Part shown: piece after piece, positions 33,849 to 42,324 of the stretch | Position numbering within the stretch: the stretch's first letter is position 1 | Layout: each line of letters opens with the position of its first letter | NCBI RefSeq assembly: GCF_002019855.1 | Contig: NZ_CM007717.1 | Location: forward strand, 1,054,001-1,118,000 | Reading direction: 5' to 3' | Source of the DNA: Streptomyces antibioticus | GTDB taxonomy: Bacteria; Actinomycetota; Actinomycetes; Streptomycetales; Streptomycetaceae | DNA length: 64,000 nucleotides | Position numbers and translations under genes: made by a program | The notes under the pieces: model-generated | Database searches by the model: none | Seen by the model: only the letters and a program-made list of their open reading frames with translations | Told to the model about the DNA's origin: nothing

Positions 33849-34850
33849 ATGACTGCTGCCTTCCCCCTCGCGCCTGCCGTCTACGTCGACGAGTCGGCGA
33901 ACTCCGGCCAGAACCTCCTCGACCCCGCTCAGCCGGTGTTCACCCTTGCGGGAGTTCAGCTTCCTGACGAGCTCGCGGCGCACATCGTGGACGAGTTGCG
34001 AACCCAGCTCCCACCGAACCTGGCCGAGCCGAAGTACACCTCCCTCGCCAAGTCGTCACGCGGCAGGAAAGCGCTGGCCCACGCCTTCGGCCAGCTCCCC
34101 GAGGGCAGCGTGCGCACCTACGTAGTGAACAAGCGGTTCATGATCATGACGAAGCTGGTCGACCTGTTGGTGGAACCTCTCGCGCACGCCGATGGCGTCA
34201 ACCTCTACGAGGGCAAGGAGTCACTGGGCCTGGCGGACATGCTCCACACCTGCGGCCCCGTCTTCGGCGACCCCATGGCCTACGACCGACTGCTGCAGTC
34301 ATTCGTCCACTGGATCAGGCAGAAGGCCACCACCGACGACCTGTTCGCGGCCGTCGCCTCGTTCAAGACCACCGTGCAGCATGACGACTTCGTAGAGTGG
34401 GTGGAGCTCCTGGAACACTGCCGAGGCGTGGCCGACGAGACGGCTGCGGACGTCGCCGCAGGCCGACTCAAGGACGCCCTCGACCCAGCGGTCCCGTCCC
34501 TGTACACCCTGACCATCGCGTTCGGCTCATCTCTGGGCCGACACTTCCGGCTCGTGCACGACGACTCCAAGGTGATCAGCCACAACGCAGCGCTGCTGCG
34601 CACCATCCACATGTTCCCGGACCCGGCGCGCCCCGGGAAGTTCAACCAGCAAATGCCCGCCCTGGAGATCCAGTTCGCCGACAGCACCACGCACCCCCAG
34701 CTGCAGGTAGCGGACTGGGCAGCAGGCGCCACCCGACAGTGGGCGCAGCACCTGGCCGGCGCTGGCGGTGACCAGTTCTCGAGGGACCTGGAGGCCGCGG
34801 CTCGGCCGTGGCTCGTCGGCGGAATCTGGCCGCCCAGCGCGACCACCTGA
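33849..34850 (+). CDS. DUF3800 domain protein
   Basis: 333 aa. It starts with VYVDESANSGQNLLDPAQPV and FTLAGV, the DUF3800 N-terminal Asp motif, and ends with QLQVADWAAGATRQW, the matching C-terminal Asp motif; the fold is thought to be RNase-H-like. DUF3800 genes are frequent on phages, plasmids and defence islands. No ribosome site precedes the ATG, so the message may be leaderless. Alone between the HNH-like relic and a leftward DUF317 gene. Confidence 0.78.
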   Translation: MTAAFPLAPAVYVDESANSGQNLLDPAQPVFTLAGVQLPDELAAHIVDELRTQLPPNLAEPKYTSLAKSSRGRKALAHAFGQLPEGSVRTYVVNKRFMIMTKLVDLLVEPLAHADGVNLYEGKESLGLADMLHTCGPVFGDPMAYDRLLQSFVHWIRQKATTDDLFAAVASFKTTVQHDDFVEWVELLEHCRGVADETAADVAAGRLKDALDPAVPSLYTLTIAFGSSLGRHFRLVHDDSKVISHNAALLRTIHMFPDPARPGKFNQQMPALEIQFADSTTHPQLQVADWAAGATRQWAQHLAGAGGDQFSRDLEAAARPWLVGGIWPPSATT

Positions 34851-35172
34851 CCCTGCGCGCGCGAGTACCGTCAGCACCCCGCCCGCGTCCGGACCGCACA
34901 GGCGGGCCAGCCGGGACAGGCGCAGCGCGCCCACTACGAGACGATCGACACCGCGTCGATCCTCCGCGTGCGACGCCCGAAGGACGCCCTTGACCGACCG
35001 AGGCGGTCCCCAACCTCGGGCGGACCCGCCTCATGCATATCAGCCCAGGTCACAAGCCCCCGAGGGGCAAGGTGAGCAGGTCTGGGGAAACTGGAGTCGC
35101 ACATCGATCGATGACCGTACCGAGGCGCAAAAGGCCGACGGCCAGACCCAAAAGGGTCCGGCCGACGGCATA
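34851..35172. other. Intergenic region between convergent genes
   Basis: 320 bp between DUF3800 (rightward) and the DUF317 gene (leftward). Apart from the hairpin at 35134-35169, I see nothing in it. Confidence 0.6.
35134..35169 (-). terminator. Intrinsic terminator of the leftward DUF317 gene
   Basis: Arms GCCGACGGCCAGACCC and GGGTCCGGCCGACGGC (16 bp, two mismatches) around AAAA. Read leftward the stem starts 3 bp after the stop codon and is followed by TTTT, a classical intrinsic terminator rarely this clear in such GC-rich DNA. Confidence 0.8.
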
Positions 35173-35952
35173 TCAGAAAGTCGGTTGCACAGTGAGCTGG
35201 CCCTTGCTGCTCTCCGGCAAGGTGTGGCGCAGCACCGGTGCAGGCGAGGCCAGAGAGCCGGCGAAGGCCGCAACGAGATCATGCGGCGTGCTCGCGGAGA
35301 ACATGGCGGCCCACAGAAGCCCGGCGCCCATCCGCGGTTCGCACCATGCCTGCCATCCCGCCGCTTCTGCCTCAGGATCGAGGACGAGCGGGTCGCCGTC
35401 CTGGATGCCCTCGTCCGGCAACGTCGTGAAGGCCATGCTGGCAGCCAGCCGCGGGTCGGACATGGCGGTGGGGGTGTCGACATCGCGGACCCAGCCGCCA
35501 CCCGCCAGCGCGTCGAGCACCGCCTGCGGTCCGGCGTAGCCGTGGGCGGGATCCGGGCGGTCCTCCAGGGCGAGCAGGAAGTCGGTGACAGCCTCGGACG
35601 GGGTGCCGACGGAGAAGTACGCACTCCACTGGGGAAGGCTGGCGGGGGTGGCGCGGGCAGAAACCGTCCATGCCACCGGCCGATCGCCCAGAAGGATGGG
35701 CTCGTCGGCCAGCACCCACTGCGCCCAGCTCAGTGCGTCCGGAGCGATGTACAGGACGGTGCTGCGAAGAACCTGCCGGGCGTCTTCGGATTCCCCGGGT
35801 TCACGCCGGCCTCGGACGAGGGTGAGGCTGGTCCAGCCAGCAGCAGCGAGGTGGGAGCCGACTTGGTCGGCAAGGAGGCCGTCGTCACCGGCGAGATGGC
35901 GCGGGGTGACCCAGTACGCGGGAAGGGAAGGGAAATCAGGGGACGGGGGCAG
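35173..35952 (-). CDS. DUF317 domain protein, apparent CTG start
   Basis: 259 aa if translation begins at CTG 35952, which lies 5 bp after AAGGAG. No ATG, GTG or TTG occurs in frame until 35715, yet the stretch between is clearly coding: PAYWVTPRHLAGDDGLLADQ, VGSHLAAAGWTSLTLVRGRR, VLYIAPDALSWAQWVLADEP. DUF317 hallmarks follow: WSAYFSVGTPSEAVTDFLLA and LLWAAMFSASTPHDLVAAFA. A start at 35715 would cut the first DUF317 unit in half. DUF317 proteins are nearly confined to Streptomyces and their elements; function unknown. Confidence 0.75.
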   Translation of the reverse strand: MPPSPDFPSLPAYWVTPRHLAGDDGLLADQVGSHLAAAGWTSLTLVRGRREPGESEDARQVLRSTVLYIAPDALSWAQWVLADEPILLGDRPVAWTVSARATPASLPQWSAYFSVGTPSEAVTDFLLALEDRPDPAHGYAGPQAVLDALAGGGWVRDVDTPTAMSDPRLAASMAFTTLPDEGIQDGDPLVLDPEAEAAGWQAWCEPRMGAGLLWAAMFSASTPHDLVAAFAGSLASPAPVLRHTLPESSKGQLTVQPTF

Positions 35953-35967
35953 AAGTTCTCCTTGTCG

Positions 35968-36294
35968 TCAGGGGGTGTCGCGGCTCGTATCGTCGTCGGA
36001 AACGGCGCGTAGCCGCCGTCCCCGTGCAGGCGGCTCGACCGGCGGCATCCAGGTAAGGGCCTCGGCGACCGGCCTGGGGAGGTACCCGTACTGCACTGCC
36101 TCCGCGTCCTCGGCGAGATAGACGATCGGTCGCCCGTCCTGGTCCGTGTCCGTGGTCACGGCGCCCATCTTGTGGGCCATGGGAAAGAAGGGGTTGATCG
36201 CGAGCCGGACCCGGGCGGAGGGGTCTACCTCGGACAGGTGTCGGATCAGGTCGGCGACGGTCATCTCGGCGCCGGGCTCGGGCTGGGGGGCCAC
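35968..36294 (-). CDS. Small hypothetical protein coupled to DUF317
   Basis: 108 aa from GTG 36294, preceded by GAGGAGA; a GTG at 36306 is the alternative. Sequence features: VADLIRHLSEVDPSARVRLA, INPFFPMAHKMGAVTT, and PIVYLAEDAEAVQYGYLPRP. No known domain. It ends 16 bp before the CTG start of the DUF317 gene, so the two probably form an operon. Confidence 0.65.
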   Translation of the reverse strand: MAPQPEPGAEMTVADLIRHLSEVDPSARVRLAINPFFPMAHKMGAVTTDTDQDGRPIVYLAEDAEAVQYGYLPRPVAEALTWMPPVEPPARGRRLRAVSDDDTSRDTP

Positions 36295-36428
36295 GGTTCT
36301 CCTCACGGGTTGAAAGCGCTGTGTGGGATAGGAATGCGCCGCGCGGTCTGCGGGGATGGACTACGGGAAGACGGGCGAGCCGCTGGAGGACGGGAGGCGA
36401 CGGCCCCGGCCGCAAGGCGGCCGCATGG

Positions 36429-36947
36429 TCAGTGCTGTCCGCGAGCGGTGGCGAGCACCTCGGAAACGGTAGCGGCCACGAGCCGTGCCGGGGTCTGCGG
36501 ATCGAAGACGACGCGGTAGCCGGGAACCTTCGCAGTGCCGGTGACGGCCAGAACCCAGCCTTCATCCTCGGCTCCGGGCCGGCCTTCGGGAAACCAGCCG
36601 AGGTAGAGCCTGCCGTCGGCCGAAGAGATATGGGTGTCGGCCCGGTCGTCGACGATGAGGGTGAAGTCGCCGTTCGCCTCGGGGAAACAGTCGATGACCT
36701 CGGTCGGCTGGCCGGGCCCCAGAAGCCAGCTATGCAGTCGCAACTTCTCGATCGTGGTGCGAAAACCAGCATTCGACAGCTCCACCGTCACAAGCATCAC
36801 CTCTCTGACCTGCGGATATTCGAGATCCTGGGGAAGGTCGTCTAGGTTGACATGCACTGCAACGTTGCACCAGCCCTTGCAGGCTCTTTCCTGTCTGCCA
36901 TCGGCGAACTCGACCTTAGGGCGGTGCACGTGTCCGGTCTCGGACAC
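36429..36947 (-). CDS. DUF317-like hypothetical protein
   Basis: 172 aa as open from 36947; the start is unclear. ATG 36797 has AGAGGTG directly upstream and would give 122 aa, but the segment before it (VHVNLDDLPQDLEYPQVREV) appears again in decayed form at 5299-5371, suggesting it is coding. The C-terminal part resembles a DUF317 half-domain: DGRLYLGWFPEGRPGAEDEG, PARLVAATVSEVLA. Upstream of the small gene 35968 on the same strand. Function unknown. Confidence 0.55.
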   Translation of the reverse strand: MSETGHVHRPKVEFADGRQERACKGWCNVAVHVNLDDLPQDLEYPQVREVMLVTVELSNAGFRTTIEKLRLHSWLLGPGQPTEVIDCFPEANGDFTLIVDDRADTHISSADGRLYLGWFPEGRPGAEDEGWVLAVTGTAKVPGYRVVFDPQTPARLVAATVSEVLATARGQH

Positions 36948-37045
36948 GGCTCACCTCGGCCGTCGAGCCCTGAAGGATGCCCCTGCCCAGCCGAAGGAGT
37001 AAGGGCCGCTGACACGCAGGGAGATTTAGGGGAGGATCGGGCAAT

Positions 37046-38761
37046 GTGACGCAGGTACAGGCAACAGTCCTGAAGAAGTTGGACAGCGCGAGCAACCCGT
37101 TCACCTCCTACCAGGAGATGGTCACCGCTCTGGCGGCTGCCGTCGGCGAGGAGGGGCGCACCGAGGCCGAGCTGGACCACCTGCATGCGCTGTGCGCGGC
37201 GATGCTCTTCTTCCACCAGCCTGACGGTGCACTGAAGGGCTCCTACCGGGGCCCGGGGCCTGAGCCTTGGCCGACCGCGGCGAACCAGCTTCCTCCCGAA
37301 GTCCGTGCTGTCTGGGTCGTGTACGCGGACGCGGCTGGCCATCCGATGGTGCGCGCCCGCCTGCACCACCTGCTGTGGGAGGCCCGACACGGAAGCCGTC
37401 CGTTCGACCACGTGTCAGCGGCCATCGCTGGCTACCGCGAGGCCGTCCCCGTGCTCCTGGCCGACACAGGGGACCGCGCCGTCAGTGCTCGGTGCAAGGC
37501 GGTCGATGCCCTGCTGGCCGCGCACGATCTGGCCGTCAGGCTGCGGCAGCCGCAGCTGGCGGATATCGCCACCGAGATGGTCGGGCTCGCCGCCACTGCC
37601 CTCGACTGGCCGGAGCCCTCCCCAGGCATCGTCCACGCTGCGATCGAGCCCCTCTTGGCGGACAAGAACCTTCACCAGCTGATCCGCCCCGTGCTGGAGC
37701 GTGCCGTCGACCGCTTCCGCGCGGACTCCCATAGCCGCATCGGATCCCTGCAGATGATGCGCCGCATCGAGGCCGACCCTACCGACCAGCAGCAGATCGA
37801 CCAGCGGATCCTCGCCGCCTACACCGACCACGCCGAGCAGCTCGACGGGCTCCCCAAGCTGATGCGGCTCGAAGAGGCCGCCGCATTCGCACGCGACCAC
37901 GGACTGACCGATGCCTTGGACGAGATCCGTCGTACCCAGCAGAAGCTCCGTCCCGAGGACCTGTGCCTGACCCGAATGATCACACCGCTCCAATTCCCAA
38001 CGGCGCTGGTCGACGCCGCCCGAGCGGCCGTCGACTCCGCTGCCGACCTTTCTGAAGCTCTGCGGACCATCGCCACCGCAGTCCCCGTCTTGGCCGACCC
38101 GATCGACGCCGAGCAGCACGGGCTGCTTCGCCTGCCGACGGCACACCTGAACTTGAACGGCCCGGTGGTCACCGCGTTCTCGGAGGAGGGCGCCGCCGCA
38201 GGAACCAGCCGGATCGATGCCCTCGTATTCTCCCTGGGCATCCACGGTGTCCTCATCGAGGCCCAGCTCGACCAGCTCCACGAGCGGTTCGCCCCTACCG
38301 AGGACCAGCTTCTCGGCCAGCTCACCAACCCGCCGCACGCTCCCGCCAGCCGTATGCGAGGACTGGCCCGAGCCCTGCGCGCCTTCTGGGAGCATGAGGA
38401 CGACGTCGCGATCACCCTGGCCCTGCCTCGCGTCGAGGGCCTGCTACGTCGCCGGATTCAGGCCGCCGACGTCTCCTTCATCCAGCACCACCAGGGCGAC
38501 CGGCCAGGCCAGGTGAGCCAACTCGGTTCCCTCATCACGGACATGGACAAGGCCGGATACCCCGAGCCCTGGCCGACATTCTTCCGGACGCTCGTTGGCG
38601 GCCCCACCGACGGCTTGAACCTGCGCAATAACGTTCTCCACGACCTGGTGGACACCCCACCCCGCCACCAAGTTGCCCTGGTGATCAAGGCCGCGCTCTC
38701 TTTGCTCTTCGTGCCGCTGGAGGACCCTGCTGACTCTGGCTCCCCGGCCGCAGACAGCTGA
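37046..38761 (+). CDS. DUF4209-like protein with HEPN motif
   Basis: 571 aa, GTG with GGGGAGGA upstream. Helical throughout; no membrane segment. Near the C-terminus (about 540) is TDGLNLRNNVLHDLVD, where R-N-N-V-L-H fits the R-x4-H signature of HEPN ribonuclease domains, as in DUF4209 proteins. Preceding MRGLARALRAFWEHEDDVAI and LPRVEGLLRRRI also fit that family. HEPN proteins are frequent in anti-phage and toxin systems, but DUF4209 itself has no proven role. No antitoxin-like partner adjoins it. Confidence 0.55.
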   Translation: MTQVQATVLKKLDSASNPFTSYQEMVTALAAAVGEEGRTEAELDHLHALCAAMLFFHQPDGALKGSYRGPGPEPWPTAANQLPPEVRAVWVVYADAAGHPMVRARLHHLLWEARHGSRPFDHVSAAIAGYREAVPVLLADTGDRAVSARCKAVDALLAAHDLAVRLRQPQLADIATEMVGLAATALDWPEPSPGIVHAAIEPLLADKNLHQLIRPVLERAVDRFRADSHSRIGSLQMMRRIEADPTDQQQIDQRILAAYTDHAEQLDGLPKLMRLEEAAAFARDHGLTDALDEIRRTQQKLRPEDLCLTRMITPLQFPTALVDAARAAVDSAADLSEALRTIATAVPVLADPIDAEQHGLLRLPTAHLNLNGPVVTAFSEEGAAAGTSRIDALVFSLGIHGVLIEAQLDQLHERFAPTEDQLLGQLTNPPHAPASRMRGLARALRAFWEHEDDVAITLALPRVEGLLRRRIQAADVSFIQHHQGDRPGQVSQLGSLITDMDKAGYPEPWPTFFRTLVGGPTDGLNLRNNVLHDLVDTPPRHQVALVIKAALSLLFVPLEDPADSGSPAADS

Positions 38762-38860
38762 ACGCTCCCGAAGCACAAGCAGCCGTAACCCGATTGGCGA
38801 TGCCCAACCGGCGGCGGCGTTGCCGGCAGCACCCACCGGCCACGGGGGCGAGAACGCAGT

Positions 38861-38893
38861 CGGCCCCGGGAACCTGTCTGGTTCCCTGGGCCG
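38861..38893 (-). terminator. Terminator between convergent genes
   Basis: CGGCCCCGGGAACC (38861-38874) and GGTTCCCTGGGCCG (38880-38893), 13 of 14 pairing around TGTCT. It lies 13 bp past the stop of the leftward adhesin gene and 100 bp after the rightward HEPN gene, so it may serve both. Confidence 0.65.
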
Positions 38894-38905
38894 GTGGTGG
38901 TGAGG

Positions 38906-39955
38906 TCAGTTGTCGTCGGTGCGGCGGTGCTGGCCGGTGCCGGTTTCGCTCTCGTCGTTCTTGCGGCGGCGTGCGGCGTAGACGGCGCCGCCTCCGGCGG
39001 CGAGGAGGAGGCCGCCGATTGCCAGTAGCCATCCATTGGTGCTGTCGGCGCCGGTGTGTGCGAGGGAGCCTTCGGGCTTGGCGTCGGGTGCGGTGGGGGT
39101 CGAGGTGGCGGTTCCTATCTCCGTGCTGCTGGGGGGAGATACGGCGTCGGACGGTTCCCCGGTGCCGGTCGAGGACGAGCTGGTCGGCATGGGCTGGGCG
39201 GTGGGGTCGCCGGTGGGCTTGGCCGTCGGCTTCCCGGTCGGTTCTTCGGTGGGCTTGGTCGTGGCCGCGTTCGTGAAGGCCACGGTGGTCTCGGCACCGG
39301 GCTTGGCCGTGATCTCGACCGGGGTGGTCTCCAGCCGGTAGCCGTCCGGGGCCTTGGTCTCGGTGGCGGTGTAGGCGCTGCCGGTCTTCCTGCCGACGGG
39401 GAGCGGGGCCTTGGCGGTGCCGTCCGGGCCGGTGGTGAGGGTGAAGGCGCCCTTGTCGTCCTTGGCGTCCTTCGGGGCGATGTTGACGATGGCTCCGGCC
39501 AGGCCCTTGCCTGTGGCCTTGTCGGTGACCTTGAGGGTGAGGCCGGCGGACTTGTACGGGTCGGTGATCGCCAGGACCTTGGGCTCGCCGGGGGCAACGA
39601 CGACGTTCTGGTCGGGGACTGTGCCCAGCAGCGGGCTGCCGGAGGCGGTCTCTTTGAGGCGTACGACGCCGGAGGCGAGGTCAGAGAAGGCGAGTTTGCC
39701 GTCGGAGCCGATCTTGCCCTCGGCGAGCGTCTTGCCCGCGGAGTCGAGCAGCTGGAATGCGGCTCCGGGGGCGGGCTGGCCTTCGGGGTCCGTCTTGACG
39801 ATGCGTAGTCCGGCCTTGTCCGCCGGCGCCGGGTCGCCCTGGACCTTGGGGGCTTCGGCGGACGGGGAGGGTGCTGCGGTGGCGGTGGTGGCCGGGCTGG
39901 CCAGGACTGTGGCGGTCAGGGCGAGCGCGGTGAACAGGAGGGGGCGGTGCTTCAT
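38906..39955 (-). CDS. LAXTG-anchored SpaA/Cna-B surface protein
   Basis: 349 aa. Signal peptide (LLFTALALTATVLASPA), then two SpaA/Cna-B-type domains: about 48-125 (GLRIVKTDPEGQPAPGAAFQ, VRLKETASG) and about 135-230 (LTLKVTDKATGKGLAGAIVN, YTATETKAPDGY), each with the Lys and Glu expected for an internal isopeptide bond. A Thr/Pro/Ser stalk leads to LAHTG, a membrane segment and RRRKNDE, the sortase E-type sorting signal of actinomycetes. It would be covalently attached to the cell wall. Paralogue of the next gene. Confidence 0.85.
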   Translation of the reverse strand: MKHRPLLFTALALTATVLASPATTATAAPSPSAEAPKVQGDPAPADKAGLRIVKTDPEGQPAPGAAFQLLDSAGKTLAEGKIGSDGKLAFSDLASGVVRLKETASGSPLLGTVPDQNVVVAPGEPKVLAITDPYKSAGLTLKVTDKATGKGLAGAIVNIAPKDAKDDKGAFTLTTGPDGTAKAPLPVGRKTGSAYTATETKAPDGYRLETTPVEITAKPGAETTVAFTNAATTKPTEEPTGKPTAKPTGDPTAQPMPTSSSSTGTGEPSDAVSPPSSTEIGTATSTPTAPDAKPEGSLAHTGADSTNGWLLAIGGLLLAAGGGAVYAARRRKNDESETGTGQHRRTDDN

Positions 39956-40033
39956 CAGGGTGCTCCGGGCGGGATCGTGCGGTGCGGGACGGTGTGGCGC
40001 GGGCTCCGAGGGCGGGCCCGGCAGCGCGAGGGG

Positions 40034-41728
40034 TCAGCTGGGGGCGTCGCCCGTACGGCGGCGGCGGTTGATCAGGTAGAGGCCGCCTCCTGCGGCGAGC
40101 AGGGCGGTGGCGCCGCCGGCCAGCCAGGTGGTGGCGTCGGCCCCGGTGTGGGCGAGGGATCCGGGCGGTGTCGTCGGCGAGGTGGTGGCCGGGGGTGTCG
40201 CCGGCGGGGTGCTCGGGCTCGGCGGTGTGGTCTCGGTGGGCTTGTCGGCGAGGGTGACGGTGACGTCGGCGCCGGGCCGGGCGGTGAACGCGACCGGTGT
40301 GGCATCGAGTTGGTAGCCGTCGGGCGCCTTGGTCTCGCCGGCCCAGTAGCGGGTGCCCGCCTTGAGCGTGACATCGAGGGGGACGGTCGCGGTGCCGTCG
40401 GTCCCGGTGGTGAGGCTGGTGATCACCTTGCCGGGGGTGTGCTTGCCGGTCTTGTCCGTCTCGTCGGCGCGGATGGCGATGACGGCGCCCGACAGGGTCT
40501 TGCCGGTCTTCTTGTCGGTCTTCTTCACCGACAGGCGGGCCTTCTTGAACGGGTCGACGAGGTCGAGGGGGTTGGCCTGGGCGGTGCGTCCGGCGGTGAT
40601 CGTGATGGTCTGCTCGGGGACCAGGTCGTGGACGGGGCTGCCGGAGGAGGTCTCGCGCAGCCGGTAGGTGCCGGCGGGGAGCTTGTCGAAGACGAGGCTG
40701 CCCTGTTCATCCGTCTTGCCTGCGGCGACCTGTTTGCCGTCGGAGTCCAGGAGCTGGAACGCGGCGCCGACGAGGCGGGTGCCTTCGGGGTCCTTCTTGC
40801 GGATCGTCACGCCGCCGGTGGCCTCGCCGACGGTGATGGCGGCGAAGTCCTTGACGCTGGTGGTGCCCCCGGCAAGCAGCATCCGCTGGGCGACCGGGTT
40901 CTTGGGCGTAAGGACCTGCAGCCCGATGGCCGGCAGCCCCTCGGCCGTCGCGGTGACGCTGGCGGTCCCGGGCTTCTCGGCGGTGAACTCCCAGGAGCCC
41001 GTGCCGTTGTCGTTCGTGGTGACCTTGCCGGAGGCGGTGCCTGAGCCCGACTCGGCGAGCGTGACGGCCACCTTGGGGACCGGCGTGCCGGCGGTGGTGG
41101 TGACCTTGACCGCGACGGTGACCTTCGTCCCGGCAGTGGTGGTCTTCACGGACGGCGTGATCTGGAGGGTGTAGGGGCCCGCGAGCTTCTTGGCCTCGGC
41201 GACGTAGCCCTGGGCGAGGGTGCGGGCGGTCGGGGAGACGACCGGATACGCCAGGCGCTGCTTTCCGCGGTCGCCGTCGAGGGCGTAGGTGCCGCCGGCC
41301 AGGTACTCGTACACCACGGCGTCGACCGCGGCGGCCTGGGCGTTGTCGCGGGTCTGCCCGTACTTGCCGATCACGTAGGCCGCCTGTGCCAGGTTCTCCT
41401 TGGTGACGGCCTTCCCGGTCACTGAGGACGTCCAGGACGGGACCAGCTGCGGGTCGCCGTAGCCTCCGGCGTCGGCCGGGCCCTTGCGTTCGGGGTCGGC
41501 ACAGTAGGTCTCGGTGTCGCTGTGGACGGCCGGGCCGGGCGGGCCGTAGGCGCCGATGTGGCTGGAGGCCGCGTGGCCTTCGGAGTCCGGGATGGTGTAG
41601 CCGGGGCCCAGGACCGCGGAGGCGTCCGGGGCGGCCATGGCCTGCGCGGGCAGCAGGGTGCCGGCGGCCAGGGCGGCGACGGCAACGGCAACGGCCAGGT
41701 GAGCGGGTCGGGTGAGGCGAAGGCTCAT
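40034..41728 (-). CDS. Larger LAXTG-anchored surface protein with thioester-like N-terminus
   Basis: 564 aa. Signal peptide at 1-32, then a domain resembling TQXA/thioester adhesin domains: TETYCADPERKG with the Cys, and NAQAAAVDAVVYEYLAGGTY where functional members have Gln and Trp in AVQxAIW. Here these are Asp and Tyr, so the thioester may not form. An Ig-like domain (190-290) and two SpaA domains follow (VTIRKKDPEGTRLVGAAFQL; ARLSVKKTDKKTGKTLSGAV, GETKAPDGYQ). It ends LAHTGADATTW, membrane helix, RRRR. Probably a cell-surface adhesin for mating or attachment. Confidence 0.83.
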   Translation of the reverse strand: MSLRLTRPAHLAVAVAVAALAAGTLLPAQAMAAPDASAVLGPGYTIPDSEGHAASSHIGAYGPPGPAVHSDTETYCADPERKGPADAGGYGDPQLVPSWTSSVTGKAVTKENLAQAAYVIGKYGQTRDNAQAAAVDAVVYEYLAGGTYALDGDRGKQRLAYPVVSPTARTLAQGYVAEAKKLAGPYTLQITPSVKTTTAGTKVTVAVKVTTTAGTPVPKVAVTLAESGSGTASGKVTTNDNGTGSWEFTAEKPGTASVTATAEGLPAIGLQVLTPKNPVAQRMLLAGGTTSVKDFAAITVGEATGGVTIRKKDPEGTRLVGAAFQLLDSDGKQVAAGKTDEQGSLVFDKLPAGTYRLRETSSGSPVHDLVPEQTITITAGRTAQANPLDLVDPFKKARLSVKKTDKKTGKTLSGAVIAIRADETDKTGKHTPGKVITSLTTGTDGTATVPLDVTLKAGTRYWAGETKAPDGYQLDATPVAFTARPGADVTVTLADKPTETTPPSPSTPPATPPATTSPTTPPGSLAHTGADATTWLAGGATALLAAGGGLYLINRRRRTGDAPS

Positions 41729-41827
41729 ATGTGGGAAGAGGTCCTGTCGGTGAAGAAGGGAATGAGGGTGCGGACGCTGGTGCGCCGGCGAATGCCTGGG
41801 GGCCGGCGGCCGGGTCGGGGGATCCGC

Positions 41828-42304
41828 TTACCGTGCCCGGGCCGGGGAGGTCCGGGCCTGCGGCACCGGAGCCGTGAGGGGAGGCGGGCCGGTGCGTACC
41901 GGCGGGGCGCCGGGGATCCACAGGCGTACGTACTGGTCGATCGCGGCGCGCAGCCGGGTGACGTTGATACCGATCCAGGGCGCGTGCTCGCTGTGGTTCC
42001 AGTCGGTGACGGTGCCATACCCGTCCTGGCCGGGCTTCTTGCCACGGCGGCGGTCGCGGACCTCGAATTCGCCGTAGTCGGCGAAGCGCAGCACCGCGGT
42101 GTCGATCCGCCCCTGTTCCATGTGCACGACCTGCAGGCGCAGCCCGTCGTAGCGCCCGGCGGAGATCGTGGGAGCGAAGTCGATACGCAGGCGCAGTGGG
42201 AGGTCCGGTACGGGTGCGGCGTAGTAGGAATCGCCCACGACGGCTGCCTCCGCGTACGGCAGCGTGAGGTGGTCGGCGAACAACTGCTCGGTAAACAAGG
42301 CCAC
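41828..42304 (-). CDS. Hypothetical protein
   Basis: 158 aa from GTG 42304, with AGGAAG upstream. Residues 1-100 look folded: LFTEQLFADHLTLPYAEAAV, RLRIDFAPTISAGRYDGLRL and QVVHMEQGRIDTAVLRFADY. The C-terminus is Pro-rich. No family recognised. It lies 20 bp from the DUF317 gene upstream, so it is co-transcribed with it. Confidence 0.6.
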   Translation of the reverse strand: MALFTEQLFADHLTLPYAEAAVVGDSYYAAPVPDLPLRLRIDFAPTISAGRYDGLRLQVVHMEQGRIDTAVLRFADYGEFEVRDRRRGKKPGQDGYGTVTDWNHSEHAPWIGINVTRLRAAIDQYVRLWIPGAPPVRTGPPPLTAPVPQARTSPARAR

Positions 42305-42324
42305 AGGGCTTCCTCGTTGGTCGG

